DNA of 64,000 nucleotides from the NCBI RefSeq assembly GCF_010389155.1, contig NC_057765.1, positions 39,885,559-39,949,558 on the forward strand. The letters are read 5' to 3'. This DNA is from Erigeron canadensis. Its lineage: Eukaryota > Streptophyta > Magnoliopsida > Asterales > Asteraceae. Shown in pieces: positions 53,430-64,000 of the stretch (position 1 is its first letter; each line of letters begins with the position of its first letter). Made by a program: the position numbers and the translations under genes. The notes beneath the pieces are model-generated. The model did no database searches, was not told where the DNA came from, and was given only the letters and a program-made list of their open reading frames with translations.

Positions 53430-54000
53430 ATATATATGAATGTTCACCGCTTGTATAAATGGTCTAAATGGACCATGTATGTTCTTCATTCACTCGAATG
53501 CGTTTATTGGGCATTAAAACTCTTTTGAAATCTCAATGGGCCTTAAACTTCGTTTGTTATCACATTGGGCCTAGCCCAATATGTTCACCGCTTGTATAAA
53601 TGGGCCAAATGGACCGTGTGAGCCTGTTATTTACTTGAAGGGGTCCGTTGGGCCTTAAAACATCGTTTGTTATCTCATTAAACCTATTAGGCCCGTATCT
53701 TTCTAGAGCATTTGATTAAATTTAACATGATTCATCGATAAGTATGATTGTATATATATATGTATGCATGAATTAATGTATATATGAATGTATATATATC
53801 TAATAATTAGGCCTCTTAGGCCTAACGATGTTTACCGCTTGTATAAATGGACCAAATGGGTCGTGTGTGTTCGTCATTCACACAAATGTGCCCATCGGGC
53901 CTTTAAACTTCATTTGTTATCTCATTAGGCCTGTTAGACCCAATATATTTATCGATCATTCGATTGGGCCTAACATGATTCACCGTTAAGTTTGAATATA
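53430..54000. repeat. Three imperfect tandem units
   Basis: Diverged units beginning TTCACCGCTTGTATAAATGG start near 53440, 53583 and 53829. Each carries a GGGCCTTAAA...TTTGTTATCTCATT block. Confidence 0.7.
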
Positions 54001-55012
54001 TTATATATGTATATACATAATAATATATGGACCATGAATATACGTTTATCTTAAAATTTTAAAGCTTCAATTTTAGTATATACGTACGACATGATTGATT
54101 GACCTTTCACTCGATATTAGTAAATAATAAATAAAAAACTAAATAAAATTATAAGAAACATTTATTACTTAATTATTTATATTTAAATATATATTTTACA
54201 ATTAATAAAGTAAATTAGATATTAAAAAAAAAAATTTGGCCACCACAAAGTCATGGCCAAATCATTGGCGGGAGCTTTTTGTTGTAGAGGGAAAACTAGT
54301 ATATTTTGAATTTTTGGAAAAAATAGATCGGCCACGACGGCTAAATAACTGTCGGGAACATTTGTTGTGGAGGGAACAAAGAATATAAATCTTTTCAAAA
54401 AATTTCATATTATTTTGAATTAAATAATTATGAGAAGTTGAATAATATTTGGCCACGACAAAGTCATGGTTAAAGTCGTGGCCAAGTAACTGGCGGGAAG
54501 TTTTTATATAGGCGCGAAAACGAATATTAAAAAAAGTAAATAAAAAATTATTTAGCTACGACAAAGTCGTGGCCAAATATTTTCTAATTTTCCCTTACTT
54601 ATTTAATCCGAAGTTAAAATAGAAACATATTTTGGGACGACTTTAGCCACGACAAAATCGTGGCCAAAGAAAATTTGAATTTTTTAGTCAAAGTCATAAT
54701 TTTTTTTTGTCGTTTAGTGAGCTTTGGCCACGAAAAAAAAGTCGCGTTTAGTGAGCTTTGGTCACGAAAAAAAAGTCGCGGCCAAATCCTTTTTTTCTTG
54801 GAGTTGTAGTGTATTGATAATCAGTAGAATCTTAGTTTCATAAATCATAAATATACTGCCAGCAATGGGAAAGTGGATCGGATCCTTGACTACGCTTTAA
54901 CACAATGAAGCCTTTCAAATTAATCCAGTTTATTACTCGTAATTTCCACTCACAAAAATGACTAAGTTTCTTAGGAATGTTTTAATTAGTTACCGATGAA
55001 GCTAACTTAAAC

Positions 55013-56455
55013 TTGCTATTTCTGACTGTTTATGTCTGGTGCTTTGGTAGAGGTGGGCAACTTGGGCACTTGGCAGGCTGCTTAGTTGGTCCAAATGAGT
55101 ACGTTGTAAATGGCCTGGCCCAGGCTGGGTTGTAAATAGGCCTAGGTTGGGTTGGGTTGGGTTGGGCTGGGCTGAAGCACTTTTTGTCTAATTCTTACGA
55201 GTATATTAATTAAATACAATACCAATTTAGTTCTTCCACATCAAGCAATTTAATTAGGAAGATGTATGCTTGCATGCATTATGGAGGCTTTTGACATGTT
55301 CATCCCATTTAAATTTACCTATCGCGCGCTGTTTTAGTCAACATGTTAGATTGTATCCATTTTACCAGCTAGTAGCTAGTGATGGAAAATGGCCTTAATT
55401 GGTCGATTCATGATCAGCTGGTCATTGTATATTTGTACTAGCTAGCTTTTTTTCATCAACATCTATATATATGCGCATTATATCTTCAGTTTCTATGCAA
55501 TTGCAAATTGGTAATGCATTTGATGTTTAGAGTATGATTATGAATATATTCTCATTTATTGTTTTCTTGAATTTGCAGGTGGATATTGATATGTCATGCT
55601 TGCTTTAATTAAGGTGACAATGGAGATTAATTGGTAGGATATTTTGTCCAAGTTGTGGGAATGGAGGCACATACATTAAGAAAAGTAGCTGTTACCGTTG
55701 GTGAAAATGGAGCTAGCTGTTATTGCAGCTCGCCGACCACGTATGGGGCACTAAGCTAGGTGAGTTTTTCAGAATTATCTTTGATCAAGTAGGATTAGTT
55801 CTCCAATAGAGAAATGTATCATGAATGACATGTTAAAGATGATTATCTACTACTTATAGCAATTGATCTTTGTTTTTTTGCAGTTTTCATTACCTCTGCC
55901 ACAAAGTGGAAGGGACGCCATTACCAAGAATCCGATTCTACGTGAGGATCAAATTCCACAGAAGAAGTTCATGCAACCCAAGACAAAAAAGAAGAATAAA
56001 CAAGTGATTTTTGTAATCATAAACCCGGGTTGTCGTGATACATTAACACTTCTTTTTCCCACATTTTTACTTCTTTAGAGAATGCTCATTAATTAGATGG
56101 AGATAACATATGGGAAGTTGAGAAAAGTTGGAACCATTTTAGGCTACTACGGACAAGTCTGGCCCATTTTTATATACAGTCGAGTTTTCATGTTTGACCT
56201 GTTGGTGTTTCAACTATCAATATAATGCAATTCAACCTATGGGTTAAAGATAAAGCTCATAATTTGTGTGTTTGGTTGTATTTTGTAGCTAGGCTGATGA
56301 CATCTTTGCTACAAATGAAATGTCGACTCACCATTCAGAGAAGCGGGCTCCTTTTCAACCACCCGTAAGGAAAGCACTAGCAGCTTTTAGTGGCAGGAGG
56401 AATCCGAATGACAATCACTATTCTCGTTCGAAGCATTTATTAGAGTTGTTCTCAT
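55013..56455 (+). pseudogene. NOB1 3'-half pseudogene
   Basis: A copy of NOB1 from intron 2 through the last exon. The equivalents of exons 3, 4 and 5 lie near 55579-55757, 55884-56003 and 56294-56450. Exons 3 and 5 carry several 4-bp insertions and exon 3 also an 8-bp deletion, so the zinc-ribbon frame is destroyed. The PIN nuclease exons are absent. The counterpart of exon 4 has only an in-frame 3-bp insertion. Confidence 0.9.
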
Positions 56456-56689
56456 AAATTTTGCAATAATATGTATTTTGCTTAAGTTTGTGATCAAAGT
56501 ACTCAAGTCCCATGGGCATTTGAACTTGAGTGCAGTTTTGTTTTCATTTCTTTTGGTTTATTACTTTACTGGATAAAACGTTGGTCCCAGAGTCCCATGG
56601 GCATATATATTTTAACTTTAGTGCATAGTTGTTTTTATTTCTCATGGTTCATTACTTTAATTTACTGGATGATACCCGAATTGTGATTT

Positions 56690-57475
56690 AAAAAATGGGA
56701 GAAGCAAGCCATATCTATTGATATCGGATGTAAAAATTTCTTTTTCCAAGTTGTTATTGAAATCAATTTTATGATATAAAAATTAGTTCCCGTAACTTTT
56801 ATTGGGCAGTAAACTAGATTATTACTTTGTGTTATACGTGGGAAACTCATGTTAAATTATTATAATCGTGTAAGAATGGAACTAAAAAAAATCATTAAAT
56901 TGGATTAGTGGTTATTGAGATTCAATTCCGGCTAAAACTGACCGGACGAATACATCATCGGTTAGAACTTTTGTTATGTAAGATTTCTGTTTGTTTGGAG
57001 GTACTTTAGTAGCGTTGAAAGAATATCCCAAGGGCACTTAAATAATTGCAAATATTTAAGACATGTTTTGGAGAGATATTCCTTTATATTTTTTCTCACT
57101 TTATTATTTATTCCAAGACATTAATTAAAATTTATTTATTTATTTTTTTAAAAAAATTCTTTAAAAAAGGTCTAGTTTATTTATTACAGTACAAATTACC
57201 AATCTCCAATTTGTATGTCTAAAATGAAACATACCCATCATATATTTCTCAACCAAATATCTCAATCTAGCTAGCCAATTAAATAGTCAGCGAAAAGTCA
57301 AAATAAAAATCGAATGCTTATAACACGTGCAGTAGTAACAGAATCCAGGAGTTGGCAGTTAATCTGTTGCATAATGTATAGATATACATACTGTATGTAT
57401 AGGCGCAGGTTCAATATTAAACCCAATCGTTCTTTCACCTCTAATCAGTCCCATTATATATTCTTGAATCTTGAT

Positions 57476-57506
<31 letters not shown>

Positions 57507-57552
57507 TTCTATAATAATAATAATAATTCTTGCCTTAAGCAATTGCAGAAAG
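56690..57552. other. Upstream region of the membrane-protein gene
   Basis: AT-rich DNA absent from copy A of the duplication. A TATATA sequence near 57455 and a CT-rich leader-like tract (57477-57512) precede the predicted start codon at 57553. Confidence 0.45.
57477..57512. repeat. (CT)n microsatellite, probably in a 5' leader
   Basis: A long CT run just before the ATG at 57553, followed by a short TAA run. CT-rich leaders are common in plant genes. Confidence 0.85.
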
Positions 57553-60281
57553 ATGTTGTTCGAGATACTAACTGCTATTTGGAAGCAGATCTTCTATAGA
57601 GCCATGGCAATGGCGAATTTCATGATTCTGGTATGAATTTTTTTACTTATATAAATTGATTATATATATATGTGTGTGTGATGTATGTAATGTATATATA
57701 TATCTGTGTGTGTGTGTGTATGTGTTTATATGTGTGGTGTCCGGAAGTTGATGGCGGTGGGGGTAGATTGATACGGTGGCTGAGGTCGCCGGCAATGGCA
57801 ATTCGTAAATAGAATAATCGAGAAAGAATGGAAATTAATTTTCGAAATTAAAAAAACTGAAAGTTAAGATGAAATTACACCCAGATGTGAAAGGGTGACA
57901 TACAGCTGATAAAAAGATGTTAAAAATTTGTATATTACTTTTTTTGTCAACAAAAATAGAAAAAAATCATTTAAAAGGAAACAAAATTAACTTTTACTAG
58001 TTGACTAATCGGTCAAAATACATTGTAGATGAAGACTTTATCCTTTAAAATGACCTTGAATATATATATAGAGATATATTCCGAGATTTGAACTTGATTA
58101 TATTAGATTAAATTCGATTAAAACTTGAATATATTAGATTAAAAGAAAGAATTGAAACATTTCCCATTTTGTACATATAGTGTGTGTATGATACTAATAA
58201 TTTTATTACTGATTTAATTAGCAGAAGTTCCATGGGCTTCGTGAAGTGGGCGACCAACATGTGTGATATTGAATTATTGATACTAGTTGTTAGTTGTTAC
58301 TAAGTGGAATGTGGGATGATTTCTTGGGTTCGTTTTTTTTCGAAAATTTATGGTATTCATATGATAAAAATGTTAGGAGTATAGTAATGGATTTCTGGCT
58401 AACTTTGGTGATCGTGGTAGTAGTTCATTTTAGTCATTTGGAGCTTCACTTTAACTACAATTGATATTAGATAAAACAATATGTTCAGTCGCGTTTGGTT
58501 AACAGAATTTGATGAAATCTGATGGAATTAGAATTGAATTCCATTCCTTAATGTGTTTGGTTGCTTAAAAATGGAGGAATCACATTCCGTTGGAATGTTA
58601 ACATTCCCTTATTTGATGGAATCTCCATTCCTTGGGGATGGGGGAAGGAATCTCATTCCGTCCCTCACTTGAATCTTCAAAAAATCAAAAACATTCCGTC
58701 AAATCCTATTCCTTCAGATTCCAATTCCTTTGAAAGATTCCATTCCTTCCAAAAACATTCCGCGAACCAAACGCGCCCTTAGATTATTGGTGTTTCGTCA
58801 TGAAAAACTTTTGTATATCATATCATTTTTCTAAAGAGATAGTTAAGTTATAGATTTTCAGGTTAATAATTAAGTTGAAAAAAATGTGATAGACAATGCT
58901 TACTATATATGCGGATATTTGGCTTAATTATTATCTTAATTAGCTTCTTTCTGAAGTGTTCATAAACCAATCAAGCTAAGGTGATACGTGTCACACAATG
59001 AGTATCTATATATAGGCCGGGACATATAGGGTAGTGTTATTGGCTTATTGCTTTGTTGGAATGTAGGTTCAATTGTTAGTTTATTTATAAATATTTTAAC
59101 TTTAGTTTTAATTTGTATGGAATAACCAGATTGCCATGTACACTTTCATGTTGGGTTTATTCATCAAGTTTATTCATGTTGGGTTTATTCATGGAATAAC
59201 TTTAGGTTCAATTGATATATTTTCATCAAGTTTAATAAATAGTACCTCTAATTTACAGGTAATGTCAATCGTTGGAATAGTTTACCCACCTGCAAAGTCA
59301 ATCCATGATCCTGAGTCAAATAGCAATGCTGAGAAAAAAAAGTTCGAACAAAAGAAAAATGCTCTAGATAAATATGCAGAAAAGATTGGGGAGTTTGGCC
59401 ATTTGAGTATGACAGTGGGGGGAGCTGCAGTTATAGGCTTAGGATCCGATACATTTAAGGATCACCCAACTGTTAAACACTATCTAGTTGCCTACACCAT
59501 AATTGGTGTAATCGCATACGAGGTTGCCAAGGGAAAGAAGTATAAAGGCTCCTTGTCCTTGGTCTTGATAGTTATAGGCGGGATTGTTAGGATGTCAACA
59601 TTGTTAACCACCATTTCGTTCTTTGTATTGCCTGCAAAATTGATGTGGATGCCTTTCCTTATGTCCTTTGTCATAGTACGTACAACTACCATCTCGACAA
59701 TTAACAACCATCGCCGGTCAATTCATTCTCATGAGTTGAACCTCAAGGAGATGCTACCTCCCACTGATGAGGAACTCACATCTGTCGTCATTACTACTGG
59801 AAAGGAATTGGACATGATGGAGCAGGTTTATAAAGTCATTAATAAAAAGGAGAAACTTCAAATTGAGTTTAGAGATTGGTTAGAGAAAGTTGGAGACTCG
59901 GGATATTCTTATATAATTGCTAAGGGCGTTGGGATACTTGGTGCGAGTACGGCGGGCCCCTTAAAAGATTACCCTGTTACCAAGGCTTATATGATGACGT
60001 ATTCAATAGGTGGCTTAGTTTTCTACGAAATCGCAAAGGCCAAGAGCCACGAAGGAAGAGTGAGCCAGATGTGTGTTCTACTGGGAGGAATAGCACGGAT
60101 ATCGATTATGCTGACAGGGACCATTCATATGCTTAATCCGAAACTTATATGGGTTGCTCTCATAGTTTCAACCATAACAATCGCTATCAGCACATTGGCT
60201 ACAATTTTTGATCATGAAAAGAAAGTAAGCCAGTTTCACGACCAAATGGATCAAGTGGCGCAAGAATTCAAGAACCGGTAG
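57553..60281 (+). CDS. Unrecognised membrane protein built of two repeats (366 aa)
   Basis: I do not recognise this protein. Two exons, 57553-57630 and 59259-60281, join in phase through a canonical GT-AG intron of 1.6 kb. The second exon alone is open upstream, but the splice acceptor TTTACAG at 59258 and the coding look of exon 1 (MLFEILTAIWKQIFYRAMAM) favour the spliced form. The protein contains two repeats, about 63-172 and 231-343, sharing EK(I/V)G, KD-P--K-Y, YE-AK, GGI-R-S and P-K--W. Each repeat has about three hydrophobic segments and they are joined by a charged linker (174-230). This suggests a multi-pass membrane protein that arose by internal duplication. The frame is fully open while nearby copies are broken, which argues for function. 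Its role is unknown. Confidence 0.7.
57670..57735. repeat. (TA)n/(GT)n microsatellites in the intron
   Basis: Alternating TA and GT runs within the first 110 bp of the intron. Confidence 0.8.
58489..58778. mobile_element. MITE in the intron of the membrane-protein gene
   Basis: The left end CGCGTTTGGTTAACAGAAT and the right end ATTCCGCGAACCAAACGCG are inverted repeats. The interior is dense in GGAAT/ATTCC words. Termini with CGTTTGGTT are common in hAT-type MITEs. No clean target duplication was found. Confidence 0.65.
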
Positions 60282-61020
60282 CTAGCTAGTGACAATTGAA
60301 GCAGCTCGACAGTTGACACTTTGCATGTTGTGCTTTTGCCAATATCCAAATTGTATTTTGGGCCAATGTACGTATTTTTTTACTAATACAAATGAGTTGT
60401 ATACCTGTATCAAGTGATCAGTTGTCTTGGATTGGTGAGTGACTAAATCAAATGCCTTTGTAACTAGCTAGCTAGTGCATTTTTTTAATAATACAACACT
60501 ATGACACTTTTCGTAACCGAGCACCTTTTATTTGGTAGGAAAACACACAAGTTATTACGATGAGTTGTACATGATACATCAAAATGGAAGATTACAACTG
60601 TACGTATCAATTAACGCTATGTGCTTGAATCACTGACTGAGATTATCTCAAGCCAATAGTACGTAGCCAGGGCCTGCCATGTAATACAGACACAACATTC
60701 ATTTTGGTCACCACTTTTGGCCTTTTATGCCTATCTATCTATCTATCTATCTATTTTCAATATATATATAGGAATTATTGATCAAAGTACGTGCATGCTC
60801 CTCTTTTGGCCAAGTAACAGAGACAAATGGTATAAGCTAGCTAAAATTGGCATATAATTAAACCGTGTGTTAATGGTATATTTTGTTATAGCTAGCCGAC
60901 GTGTTACACACATTTTAAACTTGATTGTGCAAAGTGGGTTGGGTGTTCAAGAAATAAATAAATAGTGTTAAGCCGTTTTTAAGAAAATGTTGCAAGAAGT
61001 ATTTTGGGACTAAAGTTGTA
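60282..61020. other. 3' flank of the membrane-protein gene
   Basis: Contains the likely 3' UTR and a (CTAT)n microsatellite at 60737-60764; otherwise nothing is recognised. Confidence 0.5.
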
Positions 61021-62276
61021 TAAAAGTTTTCGTCAATACTATACATTTATCTCAAAATATTAAAATGAACCAACGTCAAATTGATGTTGCCTAACATGGT
61101 TAGTTTAACTTTACATGATATAACGATGTTTCAACCATACAAATTAAATTTTTTTTTTTTTCTTTTTTATCAATACTATACATTTATCTCAAAACATAAA
61201 GTGAAACGAACCTCAAATTGATGGTGATAAAATGTTTCAACTGTACAAAACTTTTAAATTTCACTATTTTTTTTTTATATCCCATGCCATGTACGTCTCA
61301 TGCATTTTAGGTGTGAGTAATATATTAGTAGTTGAGCATGTATATATATAGCATTGTCTATGTCTATACAAGTAATCTATTAATTTTGCATGTGGAATAC
61401 AAGGATGAAAATGTCTGAGTCTTTTGTTTTCTTTGGAGCCCAACCCCCTTTAATTATGAATCATTGAATGTCCGGTGCCCGATGACATGGACAGAGATTC
61501 ATACTTCCAAATTATTACAAAGAAAACATGGTTATTGTTGTAGATGGAAAGGTAAATAAAGAAGTTATGTAAAAAGTTATTACTTTTGGTAAAAAGTTAA
61601 AACGCATAGGATTTTTCTTATTCCTCGTCGGGTCAAACCAAGACTTGAATACCGGCCTTCAAGTCAACCCATGGGGGACATGGCCGGTGGAAAGAAAACC
61701 AAGGCTTTTTAATCTGTTTCCTATAAAATACAATGTCTTTTTTCCTATTTTCTCTTGCAGCAAAATCTCTTTTCTTTTTCCCATTTTGAATTGGTCGAAT
61801 CCTACATCCTTTTGGTGTGCAAGTTTGATCGACTTCATCATAAGTTAATATTTTTATTTATCAAAAGCTTTAAGCTAATTAAGCTTTCAATAAATCAAGT
61901 TGTTGATAACATAAATTAAGCTAGTGGAGGTAAGTTGCTAGTGTATGAGACGATTGGGCTATAGTATGTGACTGGATTCTCAGTTCGGTCGTGGTTTGGA
62001 AGTAGGATTATTCTCCGCGAGAATAATTTTGCGTCGGACTTTAAAAGAGGTTGGTATTTCTTTTTTCTTTGTTTAGTTTACTATATAGGATGCATGCATG
62101 TTTGATCTTAGGTATTAGAATTAATTGTATAATTGTTTTATTAAACATCCCGCATTTAGATAGTTTATTAATAGTTAGTTGATTAGTTTATTTATAGATT
62201 AATTAATGGGATTAATTAATTCTTAGATAATTAAACATGTTTTAACTATTAGATTAATGGTTAGTTATATAAATTA

Positions 62277-62440
62277 GGAAAATGCTAAATACAGCCCTAG
62301 CCCTAAGGGCTGTATTTAACGTGTATAAAAAAACTTGTACCTTCCATATTAAAAGTCCGTCCCTGGATTTTTATGGTAAATGTACAAACAATTTATGCAC
62401 CTTAAACACAGCCCTAAAGGTTGTATTTAGTAAACCTCAA
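62277..62440. mobile_element. MITE with CTAAATACAGCCC termini
   Basis: ATGCTAAATACAGCCCTAG on the left and AGGTTGTATTTAGTAAAC on the right are inverted. A short TTAGGGCTGTATTTAA palindrome lies next to the left end. It is missing from the matching part of copy A (about 46200-46280), which supports insertion. Confidence 0.55.
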
Positions 62441-62889
62441 TAAATTAACGCGACACTTAGTTCATTAATTTCTTAACTAATTTTTTCTATAATTAATGGT
62501 TTTAATTGTTAACGTCATAAGTCACTTATGATGTATTTTAATATAACCGTCTTTGGTTTTCAAATATAATCATTTAAAAATAAACAAGTGTTTTTGGTTA
62601 CGAAAACCCAACATCAATCAAATGCGCGCGTGACTTGCCTTAGATAGTATTTTTTTTTTCATTCTTTGATGTATTATGTACAACTCATGTTTTACCATTT
62701 TAACTATTCACTATTTAATCTATACTTTTACATGTCACGTTAGCATAATCTTTTCATTACAAAATCACCCTTTAATTTTTCGTTAGCATAATCTTTTCAT
62801 TACTATCACCCTTTAATTTTTCCTCTTAATCATTTATCTTCTAGTTTAATACCTCAATATATTTCACAATGCCTCTCAATACCTTACAA

Positions 62890-63108
62890 TCAAAAGTGGT
62901 TAGGGAGTTTGAGTTTTCCACTTTGTGGTTTCATCATAGGAGTCATAGGTTCAAATCTTGACACATACAAATGTGGTGAGAGAGCCTTAGCAATGATATA
63001 TCCATCTATACATGGGAAAACAAACCCTTTAGGGCATTACCAAGGTTCGAACCTGGCATAAGAGCATCAAAGTTGGAGGTGTTAATCATTTATCCGCTCT
63101 GTCAAAAA
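62890..63108 (+). mobile_element. SINE-like insertion
   Basis: Two B-box-like words (AGGTTCAAATCTTGAC and AAGGTTCGAACCTGG) occur in a block absent from copy A (near 46900). TCAAAA occurs at both edges and may be the target duplication. An A-box and A-tail are weak, so the class is uncertain. Confidence 0.4.
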
Positions 63109-63539
63109 TAAAAGACATAACAAACAATACAAATAGAAAATGGACCCCATTATCACCTACCTTTCTTCACCTCCCTATTTTACCTACGTTCCCTAACAAT
63201 TCACCTTTTCATCACTTTTTTTCACTCGGCCTTTTCACTTTCCCCTTAACAGTGCTCTTAATAACATTTCCTGTATATTCTAAACAAATGGTGCTCGATT
63301 TTGTTAGCTGAGACATGCTCTCTAGTGTTTCATTATATCTTAAAGGTTTTCATATTCGTTTATTAATGATAGAATCGGAATCAAAAGTGTCAATAATTTT
63401 TTTTGATTTTTTTGCATACGAAAAAAAAGGCTAGTTGGTTACTAAAGTTGACATTTGATTAAGAAAAAGTACCATATACTCAAACAACAAAATACGTACG
63501 CAACAAAAACTTGGGCCATTACATATAAATCGAGAGTTA

Positions 63540-64000
63540 ATGAAATTTTGGTAGCGCAACAATAGTGCCCTGAAGACTTTATCTCCTCACCCTTGATGAA
63601 TTTTGATTTCAAACTCCCAGATTTTCTTTTTATGGTCAATGAATGTCGCAAAAGTACTAAAAGAGGTCGGTACAATTGAGAGTATAAGCACGATCCATTT
63701 ATGTTTAGGGTATCAAATTGAGTGTTCTTGTTAACATAATTATAGCCTCATCACTAATCCCAATACAATCATCATTGTCTCAGAGACTCTTTATACTGCT
63801 TGGCTTATAATATTTCATAAGAAATTAAATTAATGGCTTTTGATATCCTAATAACTTTTTGGAAGAGGCTAATTTTTTTTATTGTACCTAAGGTACTAGC
63901 CTCTAAATTATCCACTCCCTTAGCGATAATGTATGAATACCTATACTCTCACCTAAAATCTCTAACCAAACCTCGGTTCCAACTTTCAGCTTACTGTTTG
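63540..64000 (-). pseudogene. Membrane-protein pseudogene, third broken copy
   Basis: On the minus strand this matches the left arm at 47380-47850 and so the C-terminal half of the 57553-60281 protein, including the DH-KK tail region near 63635 and the stretch after the last membrane segment. Frames are broken. It runs past the window edge, so its full extent is unknown. Confidence 0.7.

Larger units (their letters stand above)
50634..54811. mobile_element. Non-autonomous CACTA (En/Spm-like) element
   Basis: The left end TACTACAAGAAAAA is a one-base variant of the plant CACTA terminus CACTACAAGAAAAA, and the right end CTTGGAGTTGTAGTG is its imperfect complement. The flanking 3 bp are CAT and TAT. 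Both subterminal regions (50655-50890 and 54236-54790) are packed with direct and inverted copies of GGCCACGACTTTG-like words, which serve as transposase-binding arrays in CACTA elements. No transposase ORF is recognisable. A solo LTR (51639-52453) and an imperfect tandem array (53430-54000) lie inside. Confidence 0.8.
61020..63530. repeat. Segmental duplication, copy B (second block)
   Basis: Collinear with about 44600-47330. Clear anchors are the tandem array, GAGTAATATATTAGTAGTTG (61313 against 44824), ACTTGAATACCGGCCTTCAA (61644 against about 45798) and the AT-rich stretch before the pseudogene. Copy B carries extra insertions at about 62277-62438 and 62890-63108. Confidence 0.8.

Noticed and set aside
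58561..58782. 73-aa ORF in the intron
   Set aside because: It lies wholly inside a MITE rich in ATTCC words.
59136..59258. Upstream extension of the membrane-protein ORF from ATG 59136
   Set aside because: A canonical acceptor at 59258 and an in-phase first exon at 57553-57630 explain the N-terminus better; the extension reads through repeated TTTATTCAT-like intron sequence.

Overview
The window looks like plant nuclear DNA from a eudicot. It is AT-rich, its genes have many GT-AG introns, and the spaces between genes are full of short transposon remnants. Several features (Helitron tails, repeat style, protein variants) would fit Asteraceae, but that is inference. All exon coordinates were worked out by hand from splice sites, reading phase and known family sequence; no database search was run.

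Layout. 0.6-3.3 kb: a possible small secreted peptide ORF (+) and the 5' exons of a DRE2/anamorsin gene (-) whose Fe-S-binding 3' exons are not in the window. 5.4-10.5 kb: a complete 10-exon brassinosteroid-signalling kinase of BSK7/BSK8 type (-). 11-21.5 kb: no intact gene. This stretch holds MITEs, Helitron tails, a Mutator-like element with 290-bp palindrome-rich inverted repeats and 9-bp target duplications, and decayed small heat-shock-protein fragments. 22.3-25.3 kb: a five-exon AT-hook (AHL) gene (+). 25.6-26.0 kb: a 3' fragment of a glutathione peroxidase gene. 26.5 kb: a secreted-peptide precursor with a CEP/PIP-like motif (-). 28.4-36.9 kb: two complete glutathione peroxidase genes (-), one cytosolic-looking and one with an organelle-targeting extension, either side of a kiwellin gene (+). 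A 67-bp piece of plastid 16S rRNA lies between the kiwellin gene and the second peroxidase. 37-40.5 kb: a Mutator-type MITE and two LINE fragments. 40.6-44.2 kb: a complete five-exon NOB1 endonuclease gene (+).

42.7-64 kb is dominated by a dispersed segmental duplication. The NOB1 3' half and its downstream DNA reappear at 55.0-56.7 kb as a pseudogene and again at 61.0-64.0 kb. Between those two blocks sits a two-exon gene for an unrecognised 366-aa membrane protein made of two internal repeats (57.6-60.3 kb). Decayed copies of this gene form a nearly spacer-less inverted repeat with arms of about 715 bp at 47.3-48.8 kb, and another decayed copy runs off the window end. A 4.2-kb CACTA-type element carrying a nested solo LTR (50.6-54.8 kb) lies between the two halves of the duplication.

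The most unusual signals are the hairpin-forming pseudogene pair beside its intact paralog, the run of 4-bp tandem duplications that separates the NOB1 pseudogene from NOB1, and the unrecognised repeat-built membrane protein.
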